Shown here: piece after piece, positions 1-11,449 of the stretch | Layout of the letters: every line of letters begins with the position of its first letter | How positions within the stretch are numbered: position 1 is the stretch's first letter | NCBI RefSeq assembly: GCF_019393635.1 | Contig: NC_057866.1 | Location: 277,396,874-277,460,873 of the forward strand | DNA: 64,000 nucleotides | Origin: Dromiciops gliroides | Taxonomy: Eukaryota; Chordata; Mammalia; Microbiotheria; Microbiotheriidae | Reading direction: 5' to 3' | Position numbers and translations under genes: made by a program | The notes under the pieces: model-generated | Database searches by the model: none | What the model was told of the DNA's origin: nothing | What the model saw: only the letters and a program-made list of their open reading frames with translations

Positions 1-214
1 AATTGTGTGCATTCAGCCCAGCCCTCCTCTCACATCTGGGAGGATGTGACAGATATGGGATGATGTAACACATCTGGGACTGAGATGTCTGAGTCTAAAT
101 GTGGCACGTTCTCTGTTATTGATGGAGAAGGCAAGTCAAGAACACAAGCGTAGATTGAGCCCTGACAGTGGGTCATGGGGCTGGAGATTCAGAGATCATC
201 AAAAGAAAGCCCAT

Positions 215-376
215 GGGGCAGCTAGGTGGCGCAGTGGATAGAGCACCGGCCCTGGAGTCAGGAGGACCTGAGTTCAAATTCGGCCTCAGACACTTAACAC
301 TTACCAGCTGTGTAACCCTGGGCAAGTCACTTAACCCCAATTGCCTCACCAAAAAAAAAAAAAAAAGGGAAAAAAA
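215..376 (+). repeat. WSINE1-type marsupial SINE, full length
   Basis: Starts GGGGCAGCTAGGTGGCG and ends CCAATTGCCTCACC plus an A-rich tail. It is flanked by a 14-bp perfect target-site duplication, AAAAGAAAGCCCAT, at 201-214 and 377-390. Few differences from the other copies here suggest a fairly recent insertion. Confidence 0.95.
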
Positions 377-701
377 AAAAGAAAGCCCATCCCTGACCCC
401 AAGGAGCCCATTCTAATGGGGAAAGACAGTGCTCCAAAGGGGGAAGGTATGGTGGGGAGGGAAGGGAAAAAAGAGCCGTGGTGTTGAAACCTGGAAAAAG
501 TCAGGAGCAGAGCCAGGAAGGGGAGGCAGAGTCAGAAGAAAATAGCTTCTTGTGGAAATCTTCATAAATATTTCCCATTTTTCATCTCTTCCTTGTCCTC
601 CCATCAATTTCAAACTTGAGTGTTCTTTGGAAGATCTGCTTTCGTGGTCCTCACACAGCTTGTTTGTCCTTCCCTTGCCTCTTGTTATTTGGAGGCGGTG
701 A

Positions 702-706
<5 letters not shown>

Positions 707-766
<60 letters not shown>
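707..766. repeat. (AG)n microsatellite
   Basis: About 30 uninterrupted AG units. The tract joins directly onto a MIR-type SINE remnant and seems to have replaced that SINE's 5' half. Confidence 0.97.
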
Positions 767-768
<2 letters not shown>

Positions 769-905
769 GAGCCTGCAGTCAGGAAGACTGGCGGGGTGAT
801 CCTGGGCAGGTCACTTCACCTCTGCCTGCCTCAGTTTCTTCATATATAAAATGGAGGTAATAGTAAAGTGCTATATAAATTTTAGGTGCCATCATCATCA
901 TTATT
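767..905 (+). repeat. MIR-type CORE-SINE, 3' part
   Basis: Carries TCCTGGGCAGGTCACTTCAC, the TGCCTCAGTTTCTTCAT block and an 'AAATGGAGGTAATAGTA' 3' end. The 5' tRNA-like head is missing. Confidence 0.8.
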
Positions 906-1239
906 TTATGAGGATTCACTACTCAAGATGTTCCACCATCCCCCATGGGACATTTTTCTTCTAAACAAGAGCTCTTTTGACCACTTCACTTTGCAAAGAC
1001 ATCACGTGTCTGATCGCTGAGACACTTTCTAGTCTCTCCTGACCGCCCTCTTGTAGGGATTGCTTTATATCCCTTGAGCCTCCACATGGAATGGTAATGG
1101 GCCATGTTGGCGGGGGTCATTGGTAGCTTGTTCATGTAGGTCAAGTCAGAGCTGCTTTTATTGCTGATCATATCTTCTCATTTTTATTCTTCTCATTTGG
1201 TGTTGGGCTTGATCACTGGGCTAAATAATGGGCAATCCG

Positions 1240-1390
1240 ACTGGGCACTGACCCTGGTTCTACTGCCACTCCCACCTCAGTACCCTGTCAGGCACTGGGC
1301 ATATGATGCAAGCAAAAAGAAAGACGGTACCTGCCCTCAGGAGACTTCCATTGGAATGGGAGGGATACAACTGTGTGCGTTGGCAAGGGA
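1240..1390 (+). repeat. Ancient L2/MIR-like interspersed repeat fragment
   Basis: Contains the decayed pattern 'TACCTGCCCTCAGGAGACTT..ATTGGAATGGG', which recurs at about 15.4, 22.4 and 40.0 kb. The family assignment is tentative. Confidence 0.4.
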
Positions 1391-1499
1391 GTGTAGTATG
1401 AATGATGGCACAGTTTGGAAATGGTGGGGAAATGACATGCCAGCCTGGTCCAGGACAGGGTGAGGTGAAAGCTCATCTCTCAGAGCCCTCGATGGTTCC

Positions 1500-1815
1500 A
1501 GGACTGATATGAACTGATATGGAATAAAGCCAACAGAACCAGATAAATACTTTACATAGTGGCCACAACCGTGTAAATGGAAAGAACAGAAAGAAAAAAG
1601 AGAAAGTGGCCACTGTGCAATTACAGTCGCTAAGCTTGGCCCCGAGAGTGGAGGAAATGCACCACCCTCCCCCCTACTTTACAGAGGTGGGGGTTTATGG
1701 GTGTGGAATACTGCATGCACTGTCAGATGTAGTTGGGCTGCTTTCTTTTCAAATCTTTGTTACAAGGGATAGTTTGCTGGGTTGGGAAAAGATAGATTCA
1801 GAAACGAAAGTGATG
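1500..1815 (+). repeat. L1 LINE, 3' end (sense)
   Basis: Shows AATAAAGCCAACAGAACCAG followed by the block 'TTTACAGAGGTGGGGGTTTATGGGTGTGGAATA', which are typical of the 3' end of marsupial L1. It lacks ORF2 proper and is 5'-truncated. The same 'AGTGAGCAGAACCA' module is read in reverse in the L1 copy at 34 kb. Confidence 0.7.
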
Positions 1816-3060
1816 TTCAAGTGAAAGATATCAGTACAAGTGAAGGAAGAGGTGCCTAACCCTGTGATCTCTCTGATCTTCAACACCACTGAGCTTCAAA
1901 GGTCCAGTCTCTTCCAGTTTTGTTAAGAGCAGTCATGTCAGGATGCCAATAATTTGGCTCATTCAGTGCTGGGTTGACTCACTTACTGGACAAAGATCTC
2001 TCATTTAGAGCACCGACAGCCAAACTAAGGCTTAAAGATGGTCTTAAAAATGCTGCCCTTTCTCACCATTCTTCCACCTTCTCTGCAGAGGCAAGAGCGG
2101 GGAGGGGCGACCTTGCGGGACCAAGGACCATTTGGTATTTTTTTTCATGGGCTGTGGGGCCAAAGAACCGAGCCTCCAGAGAGGAGTGGTTGCCAGCTTG
2201 GCCAGTGCTTGGAATGCAGGCTTCACATGTGGCCGGACCGTCCTAGAAGGCTTCCCAGCTTGGCTGGACCTGCCAGAGCTTGTGCGAGACTGACATCCCT
2301 CTGGAGACCCGTGGGCCCCTCCTCGCTAGGATGTAGCGTCAGAAGAAGGCTCTGGCAGATCCTCGCCGTGGTCCGGCTCGAGGAGATGTCCAAAAGCACC
2401 GCATAGCTGAAGCGTGACAAAGATGAAGGGGTGATGACCGCTGCTCCAGGTTTGGGCAGCAGGCAGACTGGCAGGAGCAGGAGCAGGAGCAGGAAGGAGC
2501 ACGCCCCGAGAAGGGGGAGCTCTCACATCGAGGGCAAGGAGGCCTTTCCAAACCCGTCCTGGTTATTCCAAGCTAATTTGAAGGCCGGCAGTAGGAAAGC
2601 ATAACGTGGCTCCACTGCCTGCTGGCGGAGGAGGCGATGCTGTGAGGGCGGGAGCAGCTGGGTGAACGAGGAATGGGCTCTTCTCCAGGAGATGGGCATG
2701 AAATGAGATCCCTGGATTTTTGCCACATAATCCCTAAGCGGGCAGAGCACTGTCATTGTTGCCACTGAAACCTGACAGTGTTTAGCACCCAGTATTAAAG
2801 ATCAGAGTGGAATTTCTAGCAGGAAGATCGAAACGGTTTTATTTTCCTTTCTGCAGGACAAACGTAGACAGGTGGGTGTAGGAAAGTGTCGGGCTTTCCC
2901 CCCCCCTCAGACCCACAGTGAAAAGATTCCCTTTGTTCACGATGAGGGATTAGGAGGCCTGGTTTCCTCTGGGTGGGCTCCTGCTCTCTTGTCTCTGGGG
3001 CTCGGGGAGTGATGAAGGGGAGTGGCCAGCAGCATAATATGATAGGAGAGATGCTTGGCT
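1816..3060. other. Unique sequence, no gene recognised
   Basis: GC-rather-rich unique DNA with no repeat that I recognise. Several short open frames overlap on both strands, but none has a plausible start, domain or splice context. It could be intron or UTR of an unseen gene. Confidence 0.4.
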
Positions 3061-3185
3061 CAGAATTTAAAAGATGGGAGTTCAGATCCCGGCCTTGACA
3101 CTCACGAGCTATGTGGCCTTGGGCAAGTCATTTAACCTTTCTATGCCTCAGTTTTTCCACTTGTAAGACAGGGAGAATAATGAGT
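3061..3185 (+). repeat. MIR-type SINE
   Basis: 'GGGAGTTCAGATCCCGGCC', 'GTGGCCTTGGGCAAGTCATT' and 'GCCTCAGTTTTTCCACTTGT' appear in the order of a CORE-SINE. Confidence 0.85.
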
Positions 3186-3920
3186 GCCCTGCCTGGCTCC
3201 CTGGGCCACTGAACGGTCTTTGTTGCTGCACAGCAATGCTTTCATTCTCCCCACCTGGCTTCTCATCACACTCCCAGAGAGGCTGTTCCAAAGCTGCTCC
3301 CCTCTCCTCCAGCCCGTTCCCCCTTCTCTCAGCCAGCGGCTTTACTTTGAAAACCAAGGCTCCCTGTCCAGCCTCCCCCCCCCCCGCCCGACACACACAA
3401 GAAGTGCACCTCAAACCCTGCCCCGTGCACATCCTCGTCCTCTCCTCCTTCACTTCACTCTGGGGAATGCCTTTAGGGACGGCCCTTCTGGCCAAGACCC
3501 TATCCTCCTCCTGGACCGTCACCGCCCCTTCCTCTCCTCTACAGGAGCTTGTCCCTGAGTCTCAGCCTCAGCCCTCCTTGTCTACTATTGGCTCCATACC
3601 CAGTGGATCAAAGCCTGCTTAAGTTACCCTGGCCTTGATCCTGCCTGCTCCCAAGCTGGCATCCCACCTTCCTTTCCTGCCAAAACCCTGGAGAGAGGCG
3701 TGCACACCCGGCGGGATCACTTATACTGAAGTGGGACTAGGCCCGCCTCTCCCACCGTTGGCTTCCCCCAACCTGCGGCTCTTCTACAGTTCCTTGTTTC
3801 TGTTGTCTCTGACATTCATCCAGGACACCCTGGCTTTACCCTCAGATTCCTCTGTGCTTTCCCCTCCCTCACCCTATCTGCCATCGTCAGCCCCCTTCTG
3901 ACCATTCACAGAGGAGCGCT
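3186..3920. other. Pyrimidine-rich sequence, no gene recognised
   Basis: Strongly C/T-rich on the + strand, so open frames run on both strands for compositional reasons. It may be the decayed upstream part of the L2 copy that follows, but I could not match it. Confidence 0.35.
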
Positions 3921-3924
3921 CCCC

Positions 3925-4160
3925 CAGGTCGGGTCCTTATCACCCTCCCCCTGGATAATTGTGAGGCTCAATGAGACTCCCTGCTTCCAGCCTCATTCCT
4001 TCCCAATCCATGTTCCACCAAGAAGCCAAAACCGTCTTCCTAATGTAGCCCTTACCCCTTTCTCTGTCCCTTCACTCCCTCCTCTCTTTCTCTCCCCCTC
4101 CCTCCTTCCTCTTCCTCCCTTCCTCCAGTCCCCAAACCTTAGGTCTGCCCACATTCCTTC
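3925..4160 (+). repeat. L2 LINE fragment
   Basis: 'TCCTTATCACC..TGGATAATTGTGA..CTCCCTGCTTCCAGCCT..CCAATCCATG' and 'GTCTTCCTAATG' follow the L2 reverse-transcriptase/3' region in order, with heavy decay. Confidence 0.6.
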
Positions 4161-4162
4161 TG

Positions 4163-4300
4163 TACCAAGAACAGTGGTTCCCCACCTTTTTCAGTCCTCA
4201 GACCCCAGGGTTTTCAATCAACTAATTCTCCCACCCACCTCAATTGGGTATGAAAATTTTACCCCATGTTTGCACGTAAGAAATAAAGAAATACAATAAT
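4163..4300. mobile_element. Possible hAT (Charlie-like) DNA transposon fragment
   Basis: 'AACAGTGGTTCCCCACCTTTTTCAG..CTCAGACCCC' resembles the terminal inverted repeat of mammalian Charlie elements (CAGTGGTTCTCAA...). I could not find the opposite terminus. Confidence 0.4.
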
Positions 4301-4495
4301 TTCAGTAGGATAACGTAGTGATTTACCAAATATTCCACATAGCCCCCATCACTTGTCAATGAGAAGCCCCTGGCAGTGGGCGAGCCCTTTTGAAGGCAGG
4401 GGCGGTTTTATTTCGGTCTTTGGATGCCCAGGGCTTAGCACAAGTAGTGCTACCTTGCACAAGTATGAACTTAATAAAGATTTAGAGAAATAAAC

Positions 4496-4645
4496 TGAAT
4501 TTGAGCTGAAAGGGACCTTACTGATGGTCTAGTCCTGTCCTCCCATTTCTCAGAGGAGCAAACTGCCTGAGGTCACCACACTCATGGGTGAGGGGCAGGA
4601 CTGAGCCTAGAATCTGGGTCGCCCAGTCCAGTGTCTGGCTCTTCT
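4496..4645 (-). repeat. MIR-like remnant
   Basis: 'GAAAGGGACCTTACTGATGGTCTAGTCCTG' followed by a decayed 'GAGGTCACCACACTCATGG' and 'CCCAGTCCAGTG'. The same module recurs near 19.65, 25.0 and 42.5 kb. Confidence 0.6.
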
Positions 4646-5150
4646 GTTTTGAGCACAAGCTCTAAAAATATCCACAGAAAACTCACATGAGGATGAGTTG
4701 GACAATTCTGACTGCAGCTCTCATGGTCCCTATGATGGCAGTCCCTGATCCAGGCTTTCAGAATGCCGTAATCTCTCAGATTACATTCTGTGGTAGCATG
4801 GACCCACAGCTCATGGGCTGGCAGCCACAGCCTGTAGCATTTCCCTCCTGGTCCCCCCACCCCGGATGCCTGTGCCCAATTCTGCACTTCAGTGGGAATG
4901 TTGAGAAAGTGCTGTGTGTATGAGAGCTGTTTGTACAAGGATTTGTGCGATCAGGCCGTAGAGAGTATCCCCTTTCCTCTGGAGCCAGTGTCGGAAGTGC
5001 CCAGACACTTGTTTCTGCAGTATGAGGTGGGGGAAGATCCAGCAGAGAGCATGTATGCTGTAGGAAGGAAGGTGGATACTGGGCAGACCCAGGCCAGCTC
5101 AGCAAGGCCTGTCCATTCCTTAGATAAAACAGGCAAGTTCACTTTTACAA
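4646..5150. other. Unique sequence, no gene recognised
   Basis: An open frame at 4687-4923 (+) has a hydrophobic N-terminus, and another lies at 4892-5287. Both are short, the second runs into a MIR copy, and neither shows a recognised domain. I see nothing that I can call. Confidence 0.35.
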
Positions 5151-5154
5151 GGGG

Positions 5155-5425
5155 AAGGGAACAAGCATTCATGAAGTGCCTACTGCGTGCCAGGCACTGT
5201 GCCAAAGACTTTACAGTTATTATCTCACTTGATCCTCCAAACAACCCCAAGAGTTATGTGCTATTATTACCCCCATTTTACAGTTGAGGAAACTGAGGCA
5301 GGCCCAGGTTAAGTGACTTGTCCTGAGTCACACAGCTAGTGAGTATCTGAGGCAGGATTTAAATTCGGGTCTTCCTGACTCCAGGCCCAGTGCTCTATCC
5401 ACTAGCCATCTTTGCCACCTCTTTT
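5155..5425 (-). repeat. MIR-type SINE, near full length, antisense
   Basis: Reads 'GTGCCTACTGCGTGCCAGGC..TTACAGTTATTATCTCACTTGATCC..GAGGAAACTGAGGCA..GTCACACAGCTAG..GCTCTATCCACTAGCC', the reverse complement of a complete MIR including its LINE-like tail. Confidence 0.92.
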
Positions 5426-5714
5426 ACTAGGTCAGAGGTACTGCTTTATCAGTGGTTCCCCTTTTTAAAGCACAGAATATAAGCAGGCCTGATGTCGAAT
5501 GGGTGGGATGTGCTCCAGACTGCTGGGAGGTCTGGACTGTGCCCCAGGTACTTTATAAATAGATTCAGGGAACTCCCTTTGTGTGGGGAGGGCAGAGAGA
5601 CCCTGTGCTCTTTTCTTTTAAATAAATCATCTTTGGGGGTCTTTAGCTCTCAGGAAATGCCCTCCACCAGCCCCATCCCGTCGTGAGTGAGCTCCGCCTT
5701 GGGCCCCTTCTCTC

Positions 5715-5960
5715 CTCTCTCTAAATGTTCTCTCCCTCAGTGACCTTATCAGCTCCTGTGTGTCCAGTACTCATCTTTACACAGATGATGGCCAATCCCA
5801 TACACCCAGCCCTGGCCTCTCTCCTGAGCATCAGTCTTGGACCACCAAGTGCCTTGTGGACAGCTGCCCCTGGATCAGCCACCATCTCTAGCTCCACAAC
5901 CAACAGAGCTCTTCCTCTTTCCTTCCCCCCAGCTCCTCCCTCTTCTCCACTTCACCATTT
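5715..5960 (+). repeat. L2 reverse-transcriptase fragment
   Basis: 'AGTACTCATCTTTACACAGATGATGG' corresponds to the Y-x-D-D region of an L2/CR1-clade reverse transcriptase, followed by the 'CTGGCCTCTCTCCTGAGCATCAG' stretch typical of L2. Confidence 0.6.
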
Positions 5961-6062
5961 CTGTTGAGGGCATGATTATCCTGCCATCTGGGAGCCAGCC
6001 CTCATTCCTCCTCCCTCACCCCATGGCTAAACCATTGAGACACTGTTTTTTACCCCCTTTTT

Positions 6063-6197
6063 GCGGGGCAATGAGGGTTAAGTGACTTGCCCAGGGTCAC
6101 ACAGCTAGTAAGTGTCAAGTGTCTGAGGCCAAATTTGAACTCAGGTCCTCCTGAATCCAAGGCCAGTGCTTTATCCACTTCACCACCTAGCTGCCCT
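6063..6197 (-). repeat. WSINE1-type SINE, antisense
   Basis: Reads GCGGGGCAATGAGGGTTAAG to CACCACCTAGCTGCCCT. The GCAAAA-type 3' end distinguishes it from the 'TTGCCTCAC' subtype at 215. Confidence 0.95.
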
Positions 6198-6199
6198 GA

Positions 6200-6850
6200 G
6201 ACATTGCTTGTATACGTATGTCCCCTTCTTCTCCACTCACATGGCTACCACCTTAATGGTTTAAGAAAAAAATCAGTTAAGTTTTTATTTTCTTTGCTTC
6301 CCATGACTGCCACACATTACTTTTCACCTATTATAAGTCTCCTGATTAGTCTGTTTGATTCCAACCTCCTCCCTTCCCAGTGCATCCTCTGCACAATGCC
6401 CAGTGAATATTCCTATACATCTGGCCTTGCTCCTCTCGTGCTTAAACATCTTTGATGGCTCCCTTTGCTTTTAGGATAAAAGAGAAACCCTTCAGATTGG
6501 TATTTAGAAGCCTCCACAATCTGGCTCCAGCTGACCTTTCAAAATTTATTTCATATTGCTCTCCATCATGTACTCTGCATTCCAGCCAACCTGGACGCAT
6601 AGCCATTCTTGAACCATCTCACTTCCCATCCCCGGGCTACACCCCTCCCCCCCCCCATGCCTAACAAGCCCTCCCTCTTCATCTCTTCCTTGAGGATGCA
6701 GTACAAAGGCCACCTCCTCCATGAAGTTCTCATGGACTTCTCCCCCTCTAGGTGTGAATCAGCCTTCTTAGCTTGTCTTGTCTTGATCTGTCTGCACATG
6801 GTTGCATCCCTCAGACGGGAGCATCTGATTCTTGACGGACACGTCCTTTT
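6200..6850 (+). repeat. L2 LINE, 3' region
   Basis: 'GGCTCCCTTTGCTTTTAGGA', 'AGCCTCCACAATCTGGCTCC', 'CATTCCAGCCAACCTGG' and 'GGCCACCTCCTCCATGAAG' occur in the fixed order of the L2 3' region. Confidence 0.85.
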
Positions 6851-6884
6851 ATGTCTAAATAATTGTTCCATTTGGGATTTATCC

Positions 6885-7310
6885 GAATGAATGGGCTAAG
6901 ATATGGAGGTAGTCCCACTTTTCAGCAAATTGCTATTTTCCCAACAGTTTTATGAATTCCTGGATTCCTTCCCTGTGCTTTATGATTTGTTGCCCATCAA
7001 ACGCTAGTACGTTAGCTATAGTAGGCTGCAGTTACTGATTAGATGATTTGTTCTTTTCAAAAGTCCAATACCAAATAGTTTTACAATCACTACATTGTTG
7101 TATGGTTGGAAATCTGTGCAAACAATCCTTCTATTCCCCATCCCACATTTCCCTCGATAGTCTCGTCTGTTTGTCCTTCTACGCACAGCTCATTATTTTA
7201 TCTGATTACACAAAGCATCCCTTTGGTGTTGCATTAAATCCACCACTTAATGGGGACCGTATTGTTATTTTAATACATTGGATCAGACTATTGTTTCCTT
7301 TATCCCTGCA
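6885..7310 (-). repeat. Probable L1 fragment, antisense
   Basis: A/T-rich, with 'AGTCCAATACCAAATAGTTTT' and a following decayed block resembling antisense L1 ORF2 DNA. It lies between two L2 pieces. Recognition rests on short motifs only. Confidence 0.45.
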
Positions 7311-7454
7311 AAAACAAAACAAAACAAAAAATACTTCTACAATATTTATATGGTCGTGTGTTTATGTGTGTGTGTGTCTTAAATATGCTAATGCTGAACT
7401 AGTGAATGAAGGAACAAATGGAAAAGTATTGATTAGTTGCTTATTATATGCCAA

Positions 7455-7713
7455 ACTAGCTAGGTGGTGGTACAGTGGATAGAATGCTGGGTCTAAAGTC
7501 AGGAAGATTCATCTTCCTGAGTTCAGATCTGTCCTCAGACACTAGTTGTATGACCCTGGGCAAATCACTTCAACCTGTTTGCCTCAGTTTCCTCATCTGT
7601 CAGATGAACTGGAGAAGGAAATGGTAAACCACTCCAGGATCTCTGACAAGAAAATCCCAAATGGGGTCACGGAGAGTCGGACATGACTGAAATGACTGAA
7701 CAACAACAACAAC
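7455..7713 (+). repeat. RTE-mobilised marsupial SINE
   Basis: A CORE-SINE head ('GCTAGGTGGTGGTACAGTGG') is followed by 'CTGGAGAAGGAAATGGTAAACC', 'GTCACGGAGAGTCGGACATG' and (CAA)n. The tail matches RTE/BovB 3' ends, such as the one at 44556. It sits within an L2 copy. Confidence 0.9.
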
Positions 7714-8115
7714 ATGCTGATGATTCTCAGATCTACTGGTCCAGCCCTAACCTCTCTCTTGACTTCCAGTTTTGCATCTCCAGCAGCCTATTAGACATCT
7801 TGAACTAGATGTCCCATAAACATCTTAAACTCAGCATGACCAAAACTAAATTCATTCTCTTTCCCCACCAGCTCTCCCCTTTTCCTAACTCCTCCTTACT
7901 ATCAAGGGCACCCCCATCTTCCCAGTCAGCTAGGCCTTCTCTTTTGTGGTCACCCTCTAGACCCAGTCTACTTGAGACTTCCCACCTAGGGGCTGCAGAC
8001 CCATTGAGTAACTCTGGGGGTCTGCTTCTCCAAGCAATTGAGAGCGTTCCTGTCCTCTTGTCTAGCCTCTGGTCATGACAGGCTGCCCACAGCTTTGGTG
8101 GCATCTCACTATCTT
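7714..8115 (+). repeat. L2 reverse-transcriptase fragment
   Basis: In frame it reads ADDSQIYWSSPNLSLD, then a decayed LLDILN..MSHKHLKLSMTKTK stretch, the region around and after the YADD catalytic motif of L2-type reverse transcriptase. An in-frame stop and composition drift show that it is dead. Confidence 0.85.
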
Positions 8116-8518
8116 ACAGGCTTCTGTGCCTCCGAGTCTAGCTCTGCTCGACCCACAGAAAGGGGCCCGTCTACCTGGCCCCGTGCTGCACTAGGAGCAG
8201 GATGGGAAGAGGGTTAGGGCCGGACTCTCTGTGTCCCTATAGCAGGGACCCAAGCCATCCACAAGTAGATTATGGCTGACTGAGAGAAAGGGATTAAGCA
8301 AATGAATGCAGCCATTCTCCCTTACCGACTCTGCAGGGCATTGCTGCAGCCCTCAGCCCGACAGATGGGCAATCTCAAGGGCTGTGCTCTTTGGGTCCTT
8401 TATTTACTTCGGATAATTACTTTTCGCTATCACTCTCTATCCCATAGCAAGCACGAAAGCCAATCCCCTCTGCCGTGTCGGTGTGCGTATCCAGGCTTTA
8501 CATGGGCAATAGCATGAG

Positions 8519-8690
8519 ACACAGCCTGGCATAACGGATGGAGAGGTTCAGCCTTGGAGTCAGAAAGAACTGAGTTCAAATGCTGCCCCTGCCACTCCGG
8601 GCTGTGTGAGCCTGGGCAGGTCACCAGCTGTTTAAGACTCCAGGTTGCAGAGAGGATGATGATTCTCCCTGGTGTAAGGACCTTCTTCCC
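8519..8690 (+). repeat. MIR/CORE-SINE
   Basis: 'TTGGAGTCAGAAAGAACTGAG..CAAATGCTGCC..GTGAGCCTGGGCAGGTCACC' in the usual order. Confidence 0.75.
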
Positions 8691-9380
8691 CTGGGAGCTC
8701 CCTATGCCACTGAAGGCACTGGGCTGGCCCCTGTCCCTTCAATGTGAGAAAACCTGAGAGATGACCAACTCATGGAGGCTGGGCCTTGAGGGAAGGATGC
8801 GATTTAACAGGGGGACGTCACACAGCCGAGCGGAAAGACTGCTGGGAGTGTGGGTGAGGGACGCCTGGTCCTAGATGACCACATGGGACCCTGGGTGAGG
8901 TGCCCCGCAGAGTCCATGTTCTCCTCTGTGAAATGGGCCTGTCATAATTATACTCCTGCCCTCCCAGGCTGCGTCTTGCAGAGAAGAGCACAGGGCCGGG
9001 TTCACAGAGTACAAAGTGCATAATCAAGGCCACCTGATGGACAGAAGAATGTGGCTGAGACGTGGGTGAAGGTAGGGCTAAAAGGGATGGAGGAGCCCAG
9101 GTGTGGACAGCGGCAGGGAAGGGCCAGGGGCTAAGACGGAAACAGACGGTTGGAACCGGGCTGAGGAGGGCCCTGAATTTCCATTCCCAGGGAAGCCCTG
9201 AAGGATGTGAATAGAGGAACGAAGGTATCTCTGCCCCCACACATCAGCTCCCACTCTGCCGCTGGGCTGGGCGCTGGAGGGCCAGTGGCCCGTCACACTT
9301 GCTGTGTCACTTCTCACGTAGCTACCAGCTACCACGTGCTGGAGGCAGAACGTGAATGCAGGTCTTCCTGGCCTGAGACC
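8691..9380. other. No gene recognised
   Basis: Mostly unique, with a decayed MIR-like patch at 8815-8990 ('CTCCTCTGTGAAATGGG') and another antisense patch just before 9385. Nothing suggests coding. Confidence 0.35.
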
Positions 9381-9384
9381 GTGT

Positions 9385-9386
9385 GT

Positions 9387-9427
<41 letters not shown>

Positions 9428-9498
9428 CTGTCTGTCTGTCTGTCTGTCTCTGTCTCTCTCACTCTGTCTCTCTCTCTGTCTCTGTCTGTCTGTCTCTG

Positions 9499-9531
<33 letters not shown>

Positions 9532-9542
9532 GTCTCTCCTCC
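9385..9542. repeat. (TC)n/(TCTG)n microsatellite
   Basis: A mixed pyrimidine-rich tract with CT, CTGT and CTTTGT units. Open frames on both strands here are purely compositional. Confidence 0.97.
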
Positions 9543-9819
9543 CCTCCCCCACCTCTGCTGCCTCAGGGTTTGTTAAATGACATTGAAGGTATTTGCATCA
9601 GGTTCTGGATGTCCCAGAAAAGGGACCTTGTGAGGGCACTGAAGAGCTGTTTGAACTGGAGTCCCTACATTGTCCCCGGGGAGGGCCGGGGATAGTAAAG
9701 CAGGTTCAGAAGGGCCACCTTGAAACCTTTCATTCAGCTCTTTGATCCATGAGCTCTCCCCTGTGGAAATGCACTCCACTAGGGCAGATTGCTGCCCTTC
9801 ATGCTTTCTGAGCTCTGGC

Positions 9820-9930
9820 CTCAGATGTGCCCTGTCTTAGTTGGCTGGGAACCCTGAACAAGGCACCTCACCTCTGGAGCCTCAGTTTCTTCACGTGTCA
9901 AATAGGGATGCCACTACCCTCAAGTTCTAT
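9820..9930 (+). repeat. MIR remnant
   Basis: 'AACAAGGCACCTCACCTCTGG' and 'CCTCAGTTTCTTCACGTGTC'. Confidence 0.65.
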
Positions 9931-9949
9931 CTGCCACCTTTTCCACTGA

Positions 9950-10120
9950 GGTAGCCAACTGGCACAGTGGCTAGAGCACCAGGCTTGGAATCAGGAAGAC
10001 CCGAATTCAGATCCTGCCCCTGACACTGTCTGTGTGACCCTGGCCAGTCATTTCCCCTACATCAGCCTTAGTTTCCTCATCTGTAAAATGAGGACCAGAA
10101 GAGCCCCGGCCTCCTGGGGT
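9950..10120 (+). repeat. Marsupial CORE-SINE (MIR-related)
   Basis: 'GGTAGCCAACTGGCACAGTGG..TTGGAATCAGGAAGACCCGA..GTGTGACCCTGGCCAGTC..CTCATCTGTAAAATGAGG'. A full head-to-tail copy, older than the WSINE1 insertions. Confidence 0.9.
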
Positions 10121-10129
10121 GGTTGTGAG

Positions 10130-11320
10130 TGTGTGTGTTGGCATGCTGGACAGGGCTTTGCAGACCTCGCAGCCCATGGCTCCATTGCCCCTGGCACCCT
10201 CCTGGGTGGCGGGCTCACAGCCTTTCAGGGGCATGCACGGGGCTCCCACAGAGACCGTGGCATCCCATAATGCAGGAGTGCTGGGCTCCCTGATGGAGGG
10301 CAGCAGGCCCTCAGAGACGCAGCTGCCTAGTGTAGGCAAACCCAAGGGCTCCAGCCTTGGGCTAGAAAGCCTTTGTTCCCTCAAAGACACCAGGACTTCC
10401 TGTTTTCCCTTGGCCGCCCACGTGTGACATCGTCCCAGAAGCTTCTCAGGGACCAGCTTCCGGGATTTGTTTCTGTTTGGGGCGTCTCTCCTGGCTAGAC
10501 TGTTCTTGGTTCATGGAAAACAGGTAGATGAGGCGGAGAGGGGACAGAGGTCAGTCTGTTCAGGACACACAAGCAAAGGCCCCTGGGGATTTTGTTCTTC
10601 CATCCACCCTTCCCAAGGTCAGAGACCTTAATCAAGTGTGTCACCTCCCCGGCCAAGTTTTCCAAAATCTTCAGAGACCGAAGGGCTTTCGGGCAGATTT
10701 TTAATTTGTCACTCTGCCTTTGGTTCACCTGCGGGTCGGATCAGTTGTCTGATGCCCTGAGGGAAGGTTTTGATGCTGGCACGAGGAGTCATGGAAGACA
10801 AGACAGCCGCGCTGTACTCGGTCAGCTAGTGTTTGTTGGCCTCACAGAAGCGTACAGAGCCAGCCCCGACCGTGCCTGAACCCTTCCTCTCATCCTCCGC
10901 TGTGGAGACAGGCGATTCCCCTCACAGGGCGGTGCCTATTGGCACAGACCTATAAGAAGACGCTCTTATTACCCCGGGCGGGGGCTGAGCGCGGCAGGTG
11001 TGCCCCAGAGCCCAGCCTCAGGCTCTGCTTAATGCGCGCCTGCTCACCGGAAGTATCAGAAAACGGTTTCTTTGCACCTAGGACCCACGTCTTCTCTTCT
11101 TTTTCTTCCCTTGAGGATACTCACCAGAGTGGGGGGGAGGGGCAGCAGGACGGGCAGTCCTTGCCCCTGTCACTTTGTATCCCATGGCATCCTTACTCCG
11201 GTCCTCCTGTCTCCCTCCACGAGTGCTGACTCAGACACTTATCATCTCTACAACTGATAAACATTCGCTGAATTCAGTTCAAGTTCCGCTAAACCTTTAT
11301 GATGTACCTGCTGTGTGCAA
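10130..11320. other. Unique sequence, no gene recognised
   Basis: Open frames at 10592-10879 (+) and 10007-10390 (-) show no family resemblance that I recognise and no convincing splice sites. No clear repeats are present. Confidence 0.35.
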
Positions 11321-11329
11321 GGCACTTCT

Positions 11330-11445
11330 GGATTGTTAAGACCAGAAGGGACCCGAACGCATTTATACCAGCCCCCTCGGTTCATCACAGAAGAGACTGT
11401 GGCTTGAAAGAGGGAAGGGACTAGTCCAAGGTCACACTCCTCTGT
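11330..11445 (-). repeat. MIR-like remnant
   Basis: 'GACCAGAAGGGACCCG..GGACTAGTCCAAGGTCACAC', the same module as at 4496. Confidence 0.5.
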
Positions 11446-11449
11446 CTAG